Below are positions 36,265 through 44,549 of a stretch of DNA of 64,000 nucleotides, in pieces. Under the pieces are notes generated by a model. It worked only from the letters and a program-made list of their open reading frames with translations. It searched no databases and was not told the origin of the DNA. Numbering within the stretch: the first letter of the stretch is position 1; each line of letters begins with the position of its first letter. Source of the DNA: Clostridium beijerinckii (GTDB lineage: Bacteria > Bacillota > Clostridia > Clostridiales > Clostridiaceae); the NCBI RefSeq assembly GCF_036699995.1, contig NZ_CP144906.1:4847001-4911000 (forward strand). The letters are read 5' to 3'. A program made the translations under genes and the position numbers.

Positions 36265-36290
36265 AAAAGTGGCCACTTGGCCACTTTTTT
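36263..36290 (+). terminator. terminator of leuS
   Basis: AAAAAAGTGGCCA and TGGCCACTTTTTT form a perfect stem with a 2-nt gap that begins at the leuS stop codon; it also can serve the convergent phosphatase gene. Confidence 0.9.
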
Positions 36291-36327
36291 ATTTATGACT
36301 TTTCCTTATTCCTACTTATCCCCTTGC

Positions 36328-37164
36328 TTAACTATCAAAATTTATACTATTAAATATTCCTCCAATATCCTTAAGTGAATTAAATATTAAAGTCGGCTGT
36401 ATTTCAGATTCCTTTAGATTTTTCATTTGAGTTTCCCCTGTCAAGACTAGAATTGTAACTGCCTTATTGCCTTTTCCTATAGCAATATCTGTATATAACC
36501 TATCTCCTACAAAGGCAACTTCTTCTTCTTTAAGTTTCATATTCTTAAGTATATAATTCAAAGTATAAGAAGACGGCTTACCAAAAAATGTAGGTTTCAC
36601 TCCTGTAGATGCAGTAATCATTGAACATATAGATCCACAATCTGGCATAAAACCATTTTCTATAGGACAATTGAAATCTGGATTTACCGCCAAAAAAGTA
36701 GCTCCATTTCTAATAAAGTCACATGCTTTTGAAACATTTTTATAAGCTAATGAAGTATCAAATCCTGCTACTACCACCTCTGCATTTTCTCCTACTATAT
36801 TAATATTGGAATTTACAAAATCTTTTTTTAAATATTCGTTACCTAAAACAAATACTCTTTTATTTTGAAATTCTCTTTTTATATAATCAATTATTACTTC
36901 ATTAGATATCATCATCATGTCATCCTTTACGTCATAGCCCATATTAGTTATTTTATTTATATAAAATTCAGCATTTTTTGAAGAATTGTTTGTAAAGAAT
37001 TTAAACTTTATATTATTTTCATCTAATATTCTTAGGAATTCTATAGATCCGTCTAATAATGTGTTACCTAGGTATACTGTTCCATCTAAATCAAGAATAA
37101 AACATTTTATCTTTTTTAATAATGTTCTCTCATCCTCTTTTATATCTAAATATTTATTTAACAT
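36328..37164 (-). CDS. HAD-superfamily phosphatase, NagD/AraL type
   Basis: A 278-residue HAD-IIA hydrolase: nucleophile motif FILDLDGTVYLG near 22-33, motif II FFTNNSS near 56-62, lysine in FFGKPSS near 195, and motif IV VGDRLYTDI near 220. Such enzymes remove phosphate from small sugar or polyol phosphates. It starts 1 bp after the AraM-like gene, so the two are translated together. In B. subtilis the same pair, araL-araM, lies in the arabinose operon. Here it ends a sigma-54-controlled PTS operon. Substrate unknown. Confidence 0.88.
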   Translation of the reverse strand: MLNKYLDIKEDERTLLKKIKCFILDLDGTVYLGNTLLDGSIEFLRILDENNIKFKFFTNNSSKNAEFYINKITNMGYDVKDDMMMISNEVIIDYIKREFQNKRVFVLGNEYLKKDFVNSNINIVGENAEVVVAGFDTSLAYKNVSKACDFIRNGATFLAVNPDFNCPIENGFMPDCGSICSMITASTGVKPTFFGKPSSYTLNYILKNMKLKEEEVAFVGDRLYTDIAIGKGNKAVTILVLTGETQMKNLKESEIQPTLIFNSLKDIGGIFNSINFDS

Positions 37165-37165
37165 G

Positions 37166-38542
37166 CTATGCCCTCTCAGCTAAATAATTTTTAATCTTAT
37201 ATGAAAATTCATCTAGTAAATCCAAATCACCTAAAAAACTTAAAATTGTATATCTCGGCCTAACCTCTTTAGCCATTACTGTTGCATCTAACATCGTTTT
37301 AATCTCAATTCCAACATCCTCTGGTTCAGCTGCTGCACCAACTTTTTTAAGAATAGCTTTTATTTCCCCTGCTGTCGGGATATCTTTAATAACATCTTTT
37401 ATTTCATTAATGTTTTCTCTAATGCTGCTAATTCTTTCTAATCTACTTTCTATAGAATTCCTTTTTTCTTTTGCAGCTGTTTTGATAATTTCAGGTGCTG
37501 CTTTTCCATAAAATTGTTTAATATTTTTTTCCCATTGGTCTTGATCAAATAGCTTAGCTTTATTAATAGCTTGATCAAAATTAATTTCATATTCAGATAA
37601 TATTTCACGTAATTTCGTAGTTATGATTGTAGATATTCCCACCTTTGTTCCATGAAGCACAGCTTTTTTACCTTCAAATAAAAACATCATTTCTAGATAA
37701 TGAGCTAAATGATGTTCAGAACCTGAAGCTGGTCTTGAATTGCCAACAAAGCTCATAGCAATTCCAGTTAGAACTAATGCTTCCATTAGATTTTTTATTG
37801 CCGTTTCATCCCTATTTATCATTTTCTCTGAATTATCCATACATTTTTGTATAGAATCCTCTACCATTTTAACTGTTACATCGCAATAATATTCTTTATT
37901 TATAATCTTGCTAAGTTTCCAATCATTTAATGCAGAATACTTTCCAACAATATCTCCAAATCCAGCTAGAATCATTTCCATAGGTGCATCTTTCAATATA
38001 TTAACATCTCCAATAATTGCTTTAGGCACATCAACTTGATAAGTAGTTTTAAGATTTTCAACTATTAATGCAGAACCATTTGATGCAAATCCATCCATAG
38101 ATGGTGCAGTAGCCACAATAACTGATGAAATTTCTAGTTTACGACTAACAAATTTGCCTAAATCATTTAATGTACCTGAGCCTATTGTTAAAATAACATC
38201 TATATCTTTATCAAACTGCATAAATAGTTTACCTACAGCACTTTCATCCGGAACAAGATCATCCTCTGGTTCAAATATAAATTTTTTATACTCAAATTTT
38301 CCTTCTTTCAATGCAGCTTCAACTAGATTTCCAGCTGCTTTATAAGTATTTTTATCCGCTACAACTAATGCATTTTTAAATCCTAAATCTCTCAATATAT
38401 CAGGCACTTTTTTAATTGCATTTTTTTCTATTAATACACGTTCTAAACCTATATTATGTGCTCTGCCACATGTGCATTTTAATCCACTTTTTAGAAAATC
38501 ATCTATTTTTAAATCACTAACATTGTTTATATTTAACTCCAT
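37166..38542 (-). CDS. glycerol-1-phosphate dehydrogenase-like protein, AraM/EgsA family
   Basis: The 458-residue NAD(P)-dependent dehydrogenase belongs to the iron/zinc polyol dehydrogenase group. GSGTLNDLGKF near 120-130 and APSMDGFASNG near 148-158 are the cofactor and substrate blocks; GSEHHLAHYLEMM near 276 and LHGTKVGI near 297 supply metal histidines. A CTCGRAHNI segment near 27-35 is typical of AraM. The ATG at 38540-38542 follows AGGAAGTG. It follows the IID gene by 148 bp in the same direction and overlaps functionally with the phosphatase gene. AraM reduces dihydroxyacetone phosphate to sn-glycerol 1-phosphate; whether this protein does so, or oxidises a PTS-imported polyol phosphate, is open. 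Confidence 0.87.
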   Translation of the reverse strand: MELNINNVSDLKIDDFLKSGLKCTCGRAHNIGLERVLIEKNAIKKVPDILRDLGFKNALVVADKNTYKAAGNLVEAALKEGKFEYKKFIFEPEDDLVPDESAVGKLFMQFDKDIDVILTIGSGTLNDLGKFVSRKLEISSVIVATAPSMDGFASNGSALIVENLKTTYQVDVPKAIIGDVNILKDAPMEMILAGFGDIVGKYSALNDWKLSKIINKEYYCDVTVKMVEDSIQKCMDNSEKMINRDETAIKNLMEALVLTGIAMSFVGNSRPASGSEHHLAHYLEMMFLFEGKKAVLHGTKVGISTIITTKLREILSEYEINFDQAINKAKLFDQDQWEKNIKQFYGKAAPEIIKTAAKEKRNSIESRLERISSIRENINEIKDVIKDIPTAGEIKAILKKVGAAAEPEDVGIEIKTMLDATVMAKEVRPRYTILSFLGDLDLLDEFSYKIKNYLAERA

Positions 38543-38585
38543 GCATATCACTTCCTAATTAATATTTTTGCTTAATTAACAATGA

Positions 38586-38676
38586 GTATGTTGCAATACT
38601 TTGTATATGTCTGAAACTCTTGATTCATAAGTAACTAAATATACTTCTAAAGAAGTACAAAATTGCAGCATACATA
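38586..38676 (-). repeat. structured intercistronic element between IID and the AraM gene
   Basis: TATGTTGCAATACTTTGTA near the left end pairs imperfectly with TACAAAATTGCAGCATA near the right end, and an inner TACTTC-TAAA-GAAGTA hairpin lies between. It sits between IID and the dehydrogenase gene and could lower read-through or protect the PTS message. Confidence 0.45.
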
Positions 38677-38690
38677 TTTATTTTTATTAA

Positions 38691-39548
38691 TTAAAATATA
38701 CCTAAGGCTCCTAAAATTGCTCCTGCAAGTATAAGCACAACCATTAATTTAATTGGAGATGTCCCTCTTCTTACCATTTTTAATACAATCAACGTTAATG
38801 CAAATGGTATTAACCCCGGCATTAATTTATCTAATAAATCTGTTTGCAAACTAAATTTAACTTCTCCCATATTAAAACTCAAATTAGTTTGTAAAGTAAT
38901 AAATCTTCCAACTAGTCCTCCCATTACGAGAGTTCCAAGTACTGATGCAGTCTCAATTACTTTATTAATTTTCCCACCTTGTAATATTTGTTCTACTGCT
39001 TTCTTACCAAGATTGTATCCGCTCATCCATAAACTTAATGAAATACTAGTCATTATTGCATATTGTGCTATTAAAAATATAATTGGACCAAAAATATTCT
39101 TAGTATTTGTAATTCCTATACATATTGCAAGCAAAATAGGTGTAATAATTCCCTGTGTCAATGTATCACCAACACCTGCAAGGGGCCCCATTAATCCTGT
39201 TTTTATCGCATTAAAACCTTCATCATTAATTGGATTACCACCAGCCTTCTCCTCTTCCATGGCTATAGTAATACCATGTATAACTGATCCACAAATAGGT
39301 TCTGTATTAAAAAAAGCTAAATGCCTTTGTACTGCTGCCTTTTTATCTTCATTACTCTTATACAATTTTTTTATTACAGGTAACATGGAATGTGCAAAAG
39401 CCGTAGCTTGTAATCTTTCGTAATTATAATTTGATTGTGCGAAAAAAAACCATCTAATCCATGACTTTATTACATCTCTTTTATCTAAAACTTTAGTTTT
39501 ATTATCATCAATTGATTTATTTTCAGGTATAATCTTTATATTTGACAT
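38691..39548 (-). CDS. PTS mannose/fructose/sorbose family component IID (second system)
   Basis: A 285-residue membrane component with the IID signatures SWIRWFFFAQSNYNYERLQ near 29-47 and IKTGLMGPLAGVGDTLTQG near 110-128, then hydrophobic segments to the C-terminus. It works with IIC. The order IIA-IIB-IIC-IID matches the first system at 2.2-4.7 kb, but the two are clearly different in sequence, so they are not a recent duplication. Confidence 0.94.
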   Translation of the reverse strand: MSNIKIIPENKSIDDNKTKVLDKRDVIKSWIRWFFFAQSNYNYERLQATAFAHSMLPVIKKLYKSNEDKKAAVQRHLAFFNTEPICGSVIHGITIAMEEEKAGGNPINDEGFNAIKTGLMGPLAGVGDTLTQGIITPILLAICIGITNTKNIFGPIIFLIAQYAIMTSISLSLWMSGYNLGKKAVEQILQGGKINKVIETASVLGTLVMGGLVGRFITLQTNLSFNMGEVKFSLQTDLLDKLMPGLIPFALTLIVLKMVRRGTSPIKLMVVLILAGAILGALGIF

Positions 39549-39575
39549 GTATATTCCCCCCTTGTAAATTTTCTT

Positions 39576-40337
39576 CTATGCATTATTAGGTGATGAATTA
39601 TTGCCTTTTATTGCAGTTACTGTTAATGCAATTACTAGTCCTATTATAGAAATGATAACTATATCAAGTTTAAAATATACTGACATTATAATCCCTAGTA
39701 CAAAAAACGGCATTGTAAATGAGTTTCCTATTAGTTTTAAGTTCATTGCAATACCTAATGCTGGTAACATTGCTCCTATTACATTAAATACATGCAATAC
39801 ACTATCATTCATAACACTTAACATTCCAGACACTGCATCGGGACCGAAATATACTACTAATGCAGCTGGAATGAAGCTAAGTAAAAATAATACTATTTGC
39901 GGCGGTATTGTATTTATGAGACTGAGTGAATCTATATTCCCCTTTTCTACCTCTCTATCAGCCCAATGAACAAAAAATGAGTTAATTGTCATTTTTCCTA
40001 TCCATAATACTGTAGCTATAGTTCCAAGTGGAACTGCAATTGCCATAGCAGTTGATACATCTAAGCCGGAAGTTATAGCCAATGCAGTACCTACATATCC
40101 TGCAAATGATGGATCACCCATTTGAGCTCCACCCGCTGATATAAATCCTAGATATATAACATTTATACCTGCACCTATTAATGCTCCCTCCAGAGGTTGT
40201 CCTAATATTATTCCTGTTATTAGTCCTGCTACTAAAGGCCTATTAAATGTAAAAAATCCAACATAAGTAAACCATGGACTCCATGAAATATAGTAAAATA
40301 ACCCTATTAATACCGCTTGTAGAATCGTAACATGCAT
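39576..40337 (-). CDS. PTS mannose/fructose/sorbose family component IIC (second system)
   Basis: A 253-residue multi-helix permease; FNRPLVAGLITGIILGQPLEGALIG-type segment near 29-50 (seen as RPLVAGLITGIILG and EGALIGAGINVIYLGF) and GGAQMGDPSFAGYVGTALA near 69-87 are family hallmarks. Start ATG follows AGGAGGAA. It lies 27 bp before IID and 40 bp after IIB. Confidence 0.94.
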   Translation of the reverse strand: MHVTILQAVLIGLFYYISWSPWFTYVGFFTFNRPLVAGLITGIILGQPLEGALIGAGINVIYLGFISAGGAQMGDPSFAGYVGTALAITSGLDVSTAMAIAVPLGTIATVLWIGKMTINSFFVHWADREVEKGNIDSLSLINTIPPQIVLFLLSFIPAALVVYFGPDAVSGMLSVMNDSVLHVFNVIGAMLPALGIAMNLKLIGNSFTMPFFVLGIIMSVYFKLDIVIISIIGLVIALTVTAIKGNNSSPNNA

Positions 40338-40377
40338 ATAAATTCCTCCTAAATTATAATTTAATTACTAATCACTT

Positions 40378-40851
40378 CTATAATAATTTATCTAATGTTA
40401 TTTGTTTTGCATCAGGGACAATTTGCATAAAAACCTTTACACCACATCTCATAAGTTCCCTAAACGATTCTCTTTCTTCATCAGAAACTGAAATATTTTT
40501 ATATAGTTGTTTTCTTCCTTGTCGTGCTCCCATTCCTCCAAGATTTAACTCCTTAATTCCAATTCCTGCTTTTACAAGACCAAGGACAGTCATAGGAGCT
40601 TTAACTAAAATCAATATTCTCTCACCATCGTCATCTTTATTTAAAATTTTAACTGCATCATCTACTCCATATATCTCCACTTTAAGTGAACTAGGTGCTG
40701 CAGATTTTAGAACCATTTGCATAAATGAATCTTGTGCTACTGCATCATCTACTACTATAATTTTAGTTGCCTTTGTAATTTTGGACCATGCAGTTGCAAC
40801 TTGACCATGTATTAGCCTATCATCAATTCTTGTAAGAACAATATTTAACAT
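40378..40851 (-). CDS. PTS mannose/fructose/sorbose family component IIB (second system)
   Basis: A 157-residue phosphocarrier with the phospho-histidine in RIDDRLIHGQVATAW (His15 region). It passes phosphate from IIA to the sugar during uptake. It lies 23 bp after the IIA gene. Confidence 0.95.
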   Translation of the reverse strand: MLNIVLTRIDDRLIHGQVATAWSKITKATKIIVVDDAVAQDSFMQMVLKSAAPSSLKVEIYGVDDAVKILNKDDDGERILILVKAPMTVLGLVKAGIGIKELNLGGMGARQGRKQLYKNISVSDEERESFRELMRCGVKVFMQIVPDAKQITLDKLL

Positions 40852-40874
40852 ATATAATCTCTCCCTTTTTCCAT

Positions 40875-41291
40875 TTATTTTAATAATGTATTTAATTCAT
40901 TAAATAATTCTTTTACTCCCATAACCCCTGCTTCCATGCAATGCGCCGTCAATTCATCTAACTCATAAGATTCTCTCATAGTAATTGCTTCAAGTAACAT
41001 AGGTAAATTAACACCTGTTATACATTTAAATTTAATATTACTTATTTTATTTGAATTTAAAGCAACAACATTATAAGGACTTCCACCTAACAGATCTGCC
41101 AGTACTAAAACACCTTCCCCGTTGTCTAACAATTTAATAGATTCTCTAACCTTGTCTCCTAATACTTCAATACTATCTCCATGTTCAAGTCCTAAAGTTA
41201 ATATCTTATCTTGTTTTCCTACAATAAGCTCAGCACTTTTTAATATTTCTTCTGAAAATTTTCCGTGAGTGACGAGTAAAATTCCTATCAT
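40875..41291 (-). CDS. PTS mannose/fructose/sorbose family component IIA (second system)
   Basis: A 138-residue IIA-Man protein with the phospho-histidine in LLVTHGKFSEE (His9) and the DLLGGSPYNV motif. I chose the ATG at 41289-41291 behind GAGGAGGTG. The frame is open 14 codons further, but that extension would run through the sigma-54 -12 element at 41333, so it cannot be coding in the mRNA made from that promoter. Confidence 0.93.
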   Translation of the reverse strand: MIGILLVTHGKFSEEILKSAELIVGKQDKILTLGLEHGDSIEVLGDKVRESIKLLDNGEGVLVLADLLGGSPYNVVALNSNKISNIKFKCITGVNLPMLLEAITMRESYELDELTAHCMEAGVMGVKELFNELNTLLK

Positions 41292-41332
41292 AAGATTCAC
41301 CTCCTCTTGTTTTTCTTTATACCTTATATACA

Positions 41333-41349
41333 AGCAACTATCGTGCCAA
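41333..41349 (-). promoter_or_regulatory. sigma-54 (-24/-12) promoter of the second PTS operon
   Basis: Minus strand TTGGCACGATAGTTGCT, again a full match to the sigma-54 consensus, 42-58 bp before the IIA start codon. It differs from the promoter at 4762-4778 at only a few spacer bases. The LevR-type gene just upstream (41684-44353) is the obvious activator. Confidence 0.94.
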
Positions 41350-41378
41350 TAATTAACTTAAAGCGTCTCACTATATAT

Positions 41379-41412
41379 AGCATAGTATTTGAACCATTCT
41401 GGACACTATGCT
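41379..41412. promoter_or_regulatory. candidate activator-binding dyad upstream of the sigma-54 promoter
   Basis: AGCATAGT at 41379-41386 and ACTATGCT at 41405-41412 form a perfect 8-bp inverted repeat with an 18-bp spacer, 30-63 bp upstream of the -24 element. The spacing suits a dimer of an enhancer-binding protein, but this is inference. Confidence 0.4.
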
Positions 41413-41493
41413 CTTGCACATTTTTTAGTTAATACAATATTTCTCATCATAAAAAAATTTATTTATTTGATAATTTAATATTTAAAAATCAGC

Positions 41494-41548
41494 ATGTGTA
41501 TTCAATGTGTATTTAATGTGTATTTAATGTGTATTTAATGTGTATTTA
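41494..41548. repeat. five tandem 11-bp repeats (ATGTGTATTTA)
   Basis: Five head-to-tail units of 11 bp: the first is ATGTGTATTCA, the next four are identical ATGTGTATTTA. One unit equals about one helical turn. The array lies 145-200 bp upstream of the sigma-54 -24 element and directly next to the terminator of the activator gene. Confidence 0.95.
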
Positions 41549-41584
41549 AAAAAGTCTAAATGCAAATACACATTTAGACTTTTT
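41549..41584 (-). terminator. terminator of the LevR-type gene
   Basis: AAAAAGTCTAAATG at 41549-41562 and its exact complement at 41571-41584 form a 14-bp stem with an 8-nt loop; a U run follows on the minus strand. The loop and right arm contain AAATACACAT, the inverse of the adjacent 11-bp repeat. Confidence 0.88.
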
Positions 41585-41683
41585 AGTATTACTATTATAT
41601 TTTTATTAAGCTCAAGGGGCACCTCGTCCAGGAGTGTTACGGATGCTAGCTATCGGATAAATTACAGTAACTTTAACTTACTG

Positions 41684-44353
41684 TTAAACATCTTCTTCAA
41701 TTTTAATATTGTTTAAATCAAAATTAATATCCACCATTTCAACTATATATGCTAGTTCACCATTAGGAATGTGTATTCCAAATACTTCTTCAACTATAAT
41801 AAAATTATTTTTTACAACCTCAAAAAGTTGCTCTTTTGCAGCTTTAATTTGATGAAATTTTTTATACGGCAATGTCTCATTTCTTATAACTCTTTCAATC
41901 ATACATGAACAATGAAATAAAAACTTAATATACATGGCATCATCAATGTCTTTGTTATAAATAGACGCTATATTTTTCAAAACTTCATCTAACGTTTTAG
42001 ACGCTTTTTTAGCACTTAAAAAAGTTAATATTTCTTCTAGCATGCTCACAGCATAATCTCTACAATTTATATTTTCTGATTCAACTTCCATTGGTGGATT
42101 ACTTATTTTTATACCGTCTCCAATTAATGAGCTTACGTTTTTTACACTTTCAACTAATATATCCATAGTTATATCAGGCATCATTGCCTTTCTAGCAGCC
42201 TCAATAACCATTGGAGTGCTAACCATTTTCAGCATTTGTGTTTTTATACCAGTTTTTTCTGCAATTATATCTGAAAATGTGGTTAGTGATCCCATGTCTA
42301 CTAATAAAAGAACTCCTCCTTCACAATCGATTTCTTTAACCATATCTATAGCCTTGCTTAGGGCTATCTCCACCTTTTCTTCCAACGGCATATCCAATGC
42401 ATGAATACAGTTGCAGCCTAAAAGTGCCTTTGCAACTTCTACCATATTAGTCGCAGTCCCATTCCCGTGAGCAATAACTAAAACTTGAATATTTCCACAC
42501 GCTCTTTTTGTATTTACTGAATATAAAAACATAGTTATAAATGCTACTTCATCGTTAGGTACTTTAATTGAAAACTGTTTTTCAATTTTCAATTTTATTC
42601 TTTCAGCTATATTGTATTCATTTATATGCTCCTTATAAGAACTTTCTAAGTTTGGATAAATTGTTACATTTCCTGACTTTAAACGTTCTATAAGGGTTTC
42701 AATATGCAACGCCAGGCTATAAATTAACTTTGTATCTGTACTATTAGCAAAATAATCTTCATTTTCAAAAAATGATTCTTCTATAATATTAACGATTTCA
42801 GGCGTTACAATTTTTGATAAGACTTCTTTATTTATAGTTAAATTTTGAGACTTTTCTGATAGTGGTGAGTTATTAAAACGATCTCGAATTTGATTATTTA
42901 TATTCTCCCTAATTTGGTTTACAGACAAGCCATCTTCATAAAACTTTTGTGCTCTTTCTAACATAACATCATAGAAATCTTCTTCAGTATCATATTTATC
43001 ATAAAGCATTAAGCCATTTAAGCTATCATCAAATTCCTCATTGGAACTATTAAATGTTATGGACTCAAAGTCATTTAAATCAAAATATTTAAAAAGTTCT
43101 TGCCTTTTATCCTCTATTGTAAATAATCCTTCTTTAAAACGCTGTGAAAGCTGTGATAACTTAACGTGTACGTATTTTTGATCTTGTGTTATATATTCAA
43201 CAAATGCATTGGCACAAATAAGCTGGATATCATTTTTCAGTTGGCCTATATTACCTGGGCATTTGTAAAGCAGCAGCACTTTTAAAACTTCTTTCGATAC
43301 TTTTAATTGAGACTTAATTTTAAGACACTCGTTTTTAAAAAATTCATAAATAAGTTTCATTCTCTCTTTTAAGGAACGTTCATCTAAACTTGGTAGTTTA
43401 ATAGTTACTGGAATTCTTCTTAAGAAAGTACTTAGTATAGTAGATTTAGGATCTTCAGTAGTAGCTGCTATAAACAATATATTAGCTCTTCTTGTATTTT
43501 CAGATTCTCCTAATCTACGATAGCTGCCCCTATCTATTAATGAAAATAACATTTCTTGCCCTTCTGGTGGTAAACGATGAACTTCATCTAAAAAGAGAAT
43601 TCCGTTATTAGCTTCATCTATTAACCCTTTTTTTTCTTTATCTGCTCCTGTAAATGCACCCTTTGCATGTCCAAACAGATGTGATAATAATAATTGAGAA
43701 TTTTCTGCATAATCTGCACAATTGAAAATAACATATGGTGCGTTAGTTTCGAGTGTCCCTACATTTATAGCATATCTATACATCATTTCTGCAAAAGTAG
43801 TTTTTCCAACTCCAGTAGGCCCAATTAATAATGTATGTAATCCACTAGTTGGATATAATATTGCTGCTTTTGCCTGTTTAATTTGTGATTTTAAGGAATC
43901 CTTATTTCCTATTATATTTTCAAATATATCCTTAGTCTTATTTTTTGTATTTCCTAAATTATTATTAATTTCATTAGTATTACAAACTTCCATGATATTC
44001 TTACTTTGTGACTCTAAATTTAGCTCTTTATTTATAATTTTTCTAAAGAAATTATATTCTTTTATTATTGGTTCGTTTATCTTTATTTTATAAGTAGATT
44101 CTAGATAATCTTTATCTAAATATAATACAGGCTTGCCCAATATCTTAACTGCCTTCCCTTCATTTACAAGACAGTTTAATTCTTTACTAACATTATTTCT
44201 TGATATTTTTAGTTCTTCAGCTATATAACTTGCTTCAAATCCTATTTTCTCTATTAAGTCATTATCAAAAGCAGTCTCAGCTGTAAGCTGTTTTAACCTT
44301 CCATACACTCTATCTTTTCTACTCAATTTATTATTTTCTGGTTTTATAATCAT
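41684..44353 (-). CDS. LevR/ManR-type sigma-54-dependent PTS regulator
   Basis: The 889-residue activator has, in order: helix-turn-helix (about 20-70), AAA+ domain with Walker A GPTGVGKT (178-185), GAFTGA (232-237) and Walker B GILFLDE (251-257), a PRD domain (about 510-612, His550), a mannose-type EIIA domain (about 620-750, His629 in IAHGNG), and a second PRD (about 775-880, His814 in FLFHCS). Phosphorylation of these histidines by HPr and the PTS would tune its activity to sugar supply. The ATG at 44351-44353 is preferred to an upstream TTG. Its own gene ends in a terminator, so it drives the downstream PTS operon only through the sigma-54 promoter. Confidence 0.94.
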   Translation of the reverse strand: MIIKPENNKLSRKDRVYGRLKQLTAETAFDNDLIEKIGFEASYIAEELKISRNNVSKELNCLVNEGKAVKILGKPVLYLDKDYLESTYKIKINEPIIKEYNFFRKIINKELNLESQSKNIMEVCNTNEINNNLGNTKNKTKDIFENIIGNKDSLKSQIKQAKAAILYPTSGLHTLLIGPTGVGKTTFAEMMYRYAINVGTLETNAPYVIFNCADYAENSQLLLSHLFGHAKGAFTGADKEKKGLIDEANNGILFLDEVHRLPPEGQEMLFSLIDRGSYRRLGESENTRRANILFIAATTEDPKSTILSTFLRRIPVTIKLPSLDERSLKERMKLIYEFFKNECLKIKSQLKVSKEVLKVLLLYKCPGNIGQLKNDIQLICANAFVEYITQDQKYVHVKLSQLSQRFKEGLFTIEDKRQELFKYFDLNDFESITFNSSNEEFDDSLNGLMLYDKYDTEEDFYDVMLERAQKFYEDGLSVNQIRENINNQIRDRFNNSPLSEKSQNLTINKEVLSKIVTPEIVNIIEESFFENEDYFANSTDTKLIYSLALHIETLIERLKSGNVTIYPNLESSYKEHINEYNIAERIKLKIEKQFSIKVPNDEVAFITMFLYSVNTKRACGNIQVLVIAHGNGTATNMVEVAKALLGCNCIHALDMPLEEKVEIALSKAIDMVKEIDCEGGVLLLVDMGSLTTFSDIIAEKTGIKTQMLKMVSTPMVIEAARKAMMPDITMDILVESVKNVSSLIGDGIKISNPPMEVESENINCRDYAVSMLEEILTFLSAKKASKTLDEVLKNIASIYNKDIDDAMYIKFLFHCSCMIERVIRNETLPYKKFHQIKAAKEQLFEVVKNNFIIVEEVFGIHIPNGELAYIVEMVDINFDLNNIKIEEDV

Positions 44354-44549
44354 ACAATAGCCCAATCCCTTTTAACATTTTCAAATTATTTATTAAATTA
44401 TTTCTACCTATTGTAATATATGTGTTACCGCTCTTATATAATTCTAAATTAAAATTATAATTATACTTCAATTATAATAATCAAAAACTTTCCTCGTTAG
44501 CTCTAACTCCAAATCATGTGATTGAAATCCAAATAAATCAATATGGAGT

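Noticed and set aside
40875..41333. Longer form of the second IIA protein starting at 41333
   Set aside because: The extra 14 codons run into the sigma-54 -12 element, and the ATG at 41291 has a strong GAGGAGGTG site.
41494..41548. The 11-bp tandem repeats as a CRISPR array
   Set aside because: There are no spacers and no cas genes; the units are contiguous and only 11 bp long.
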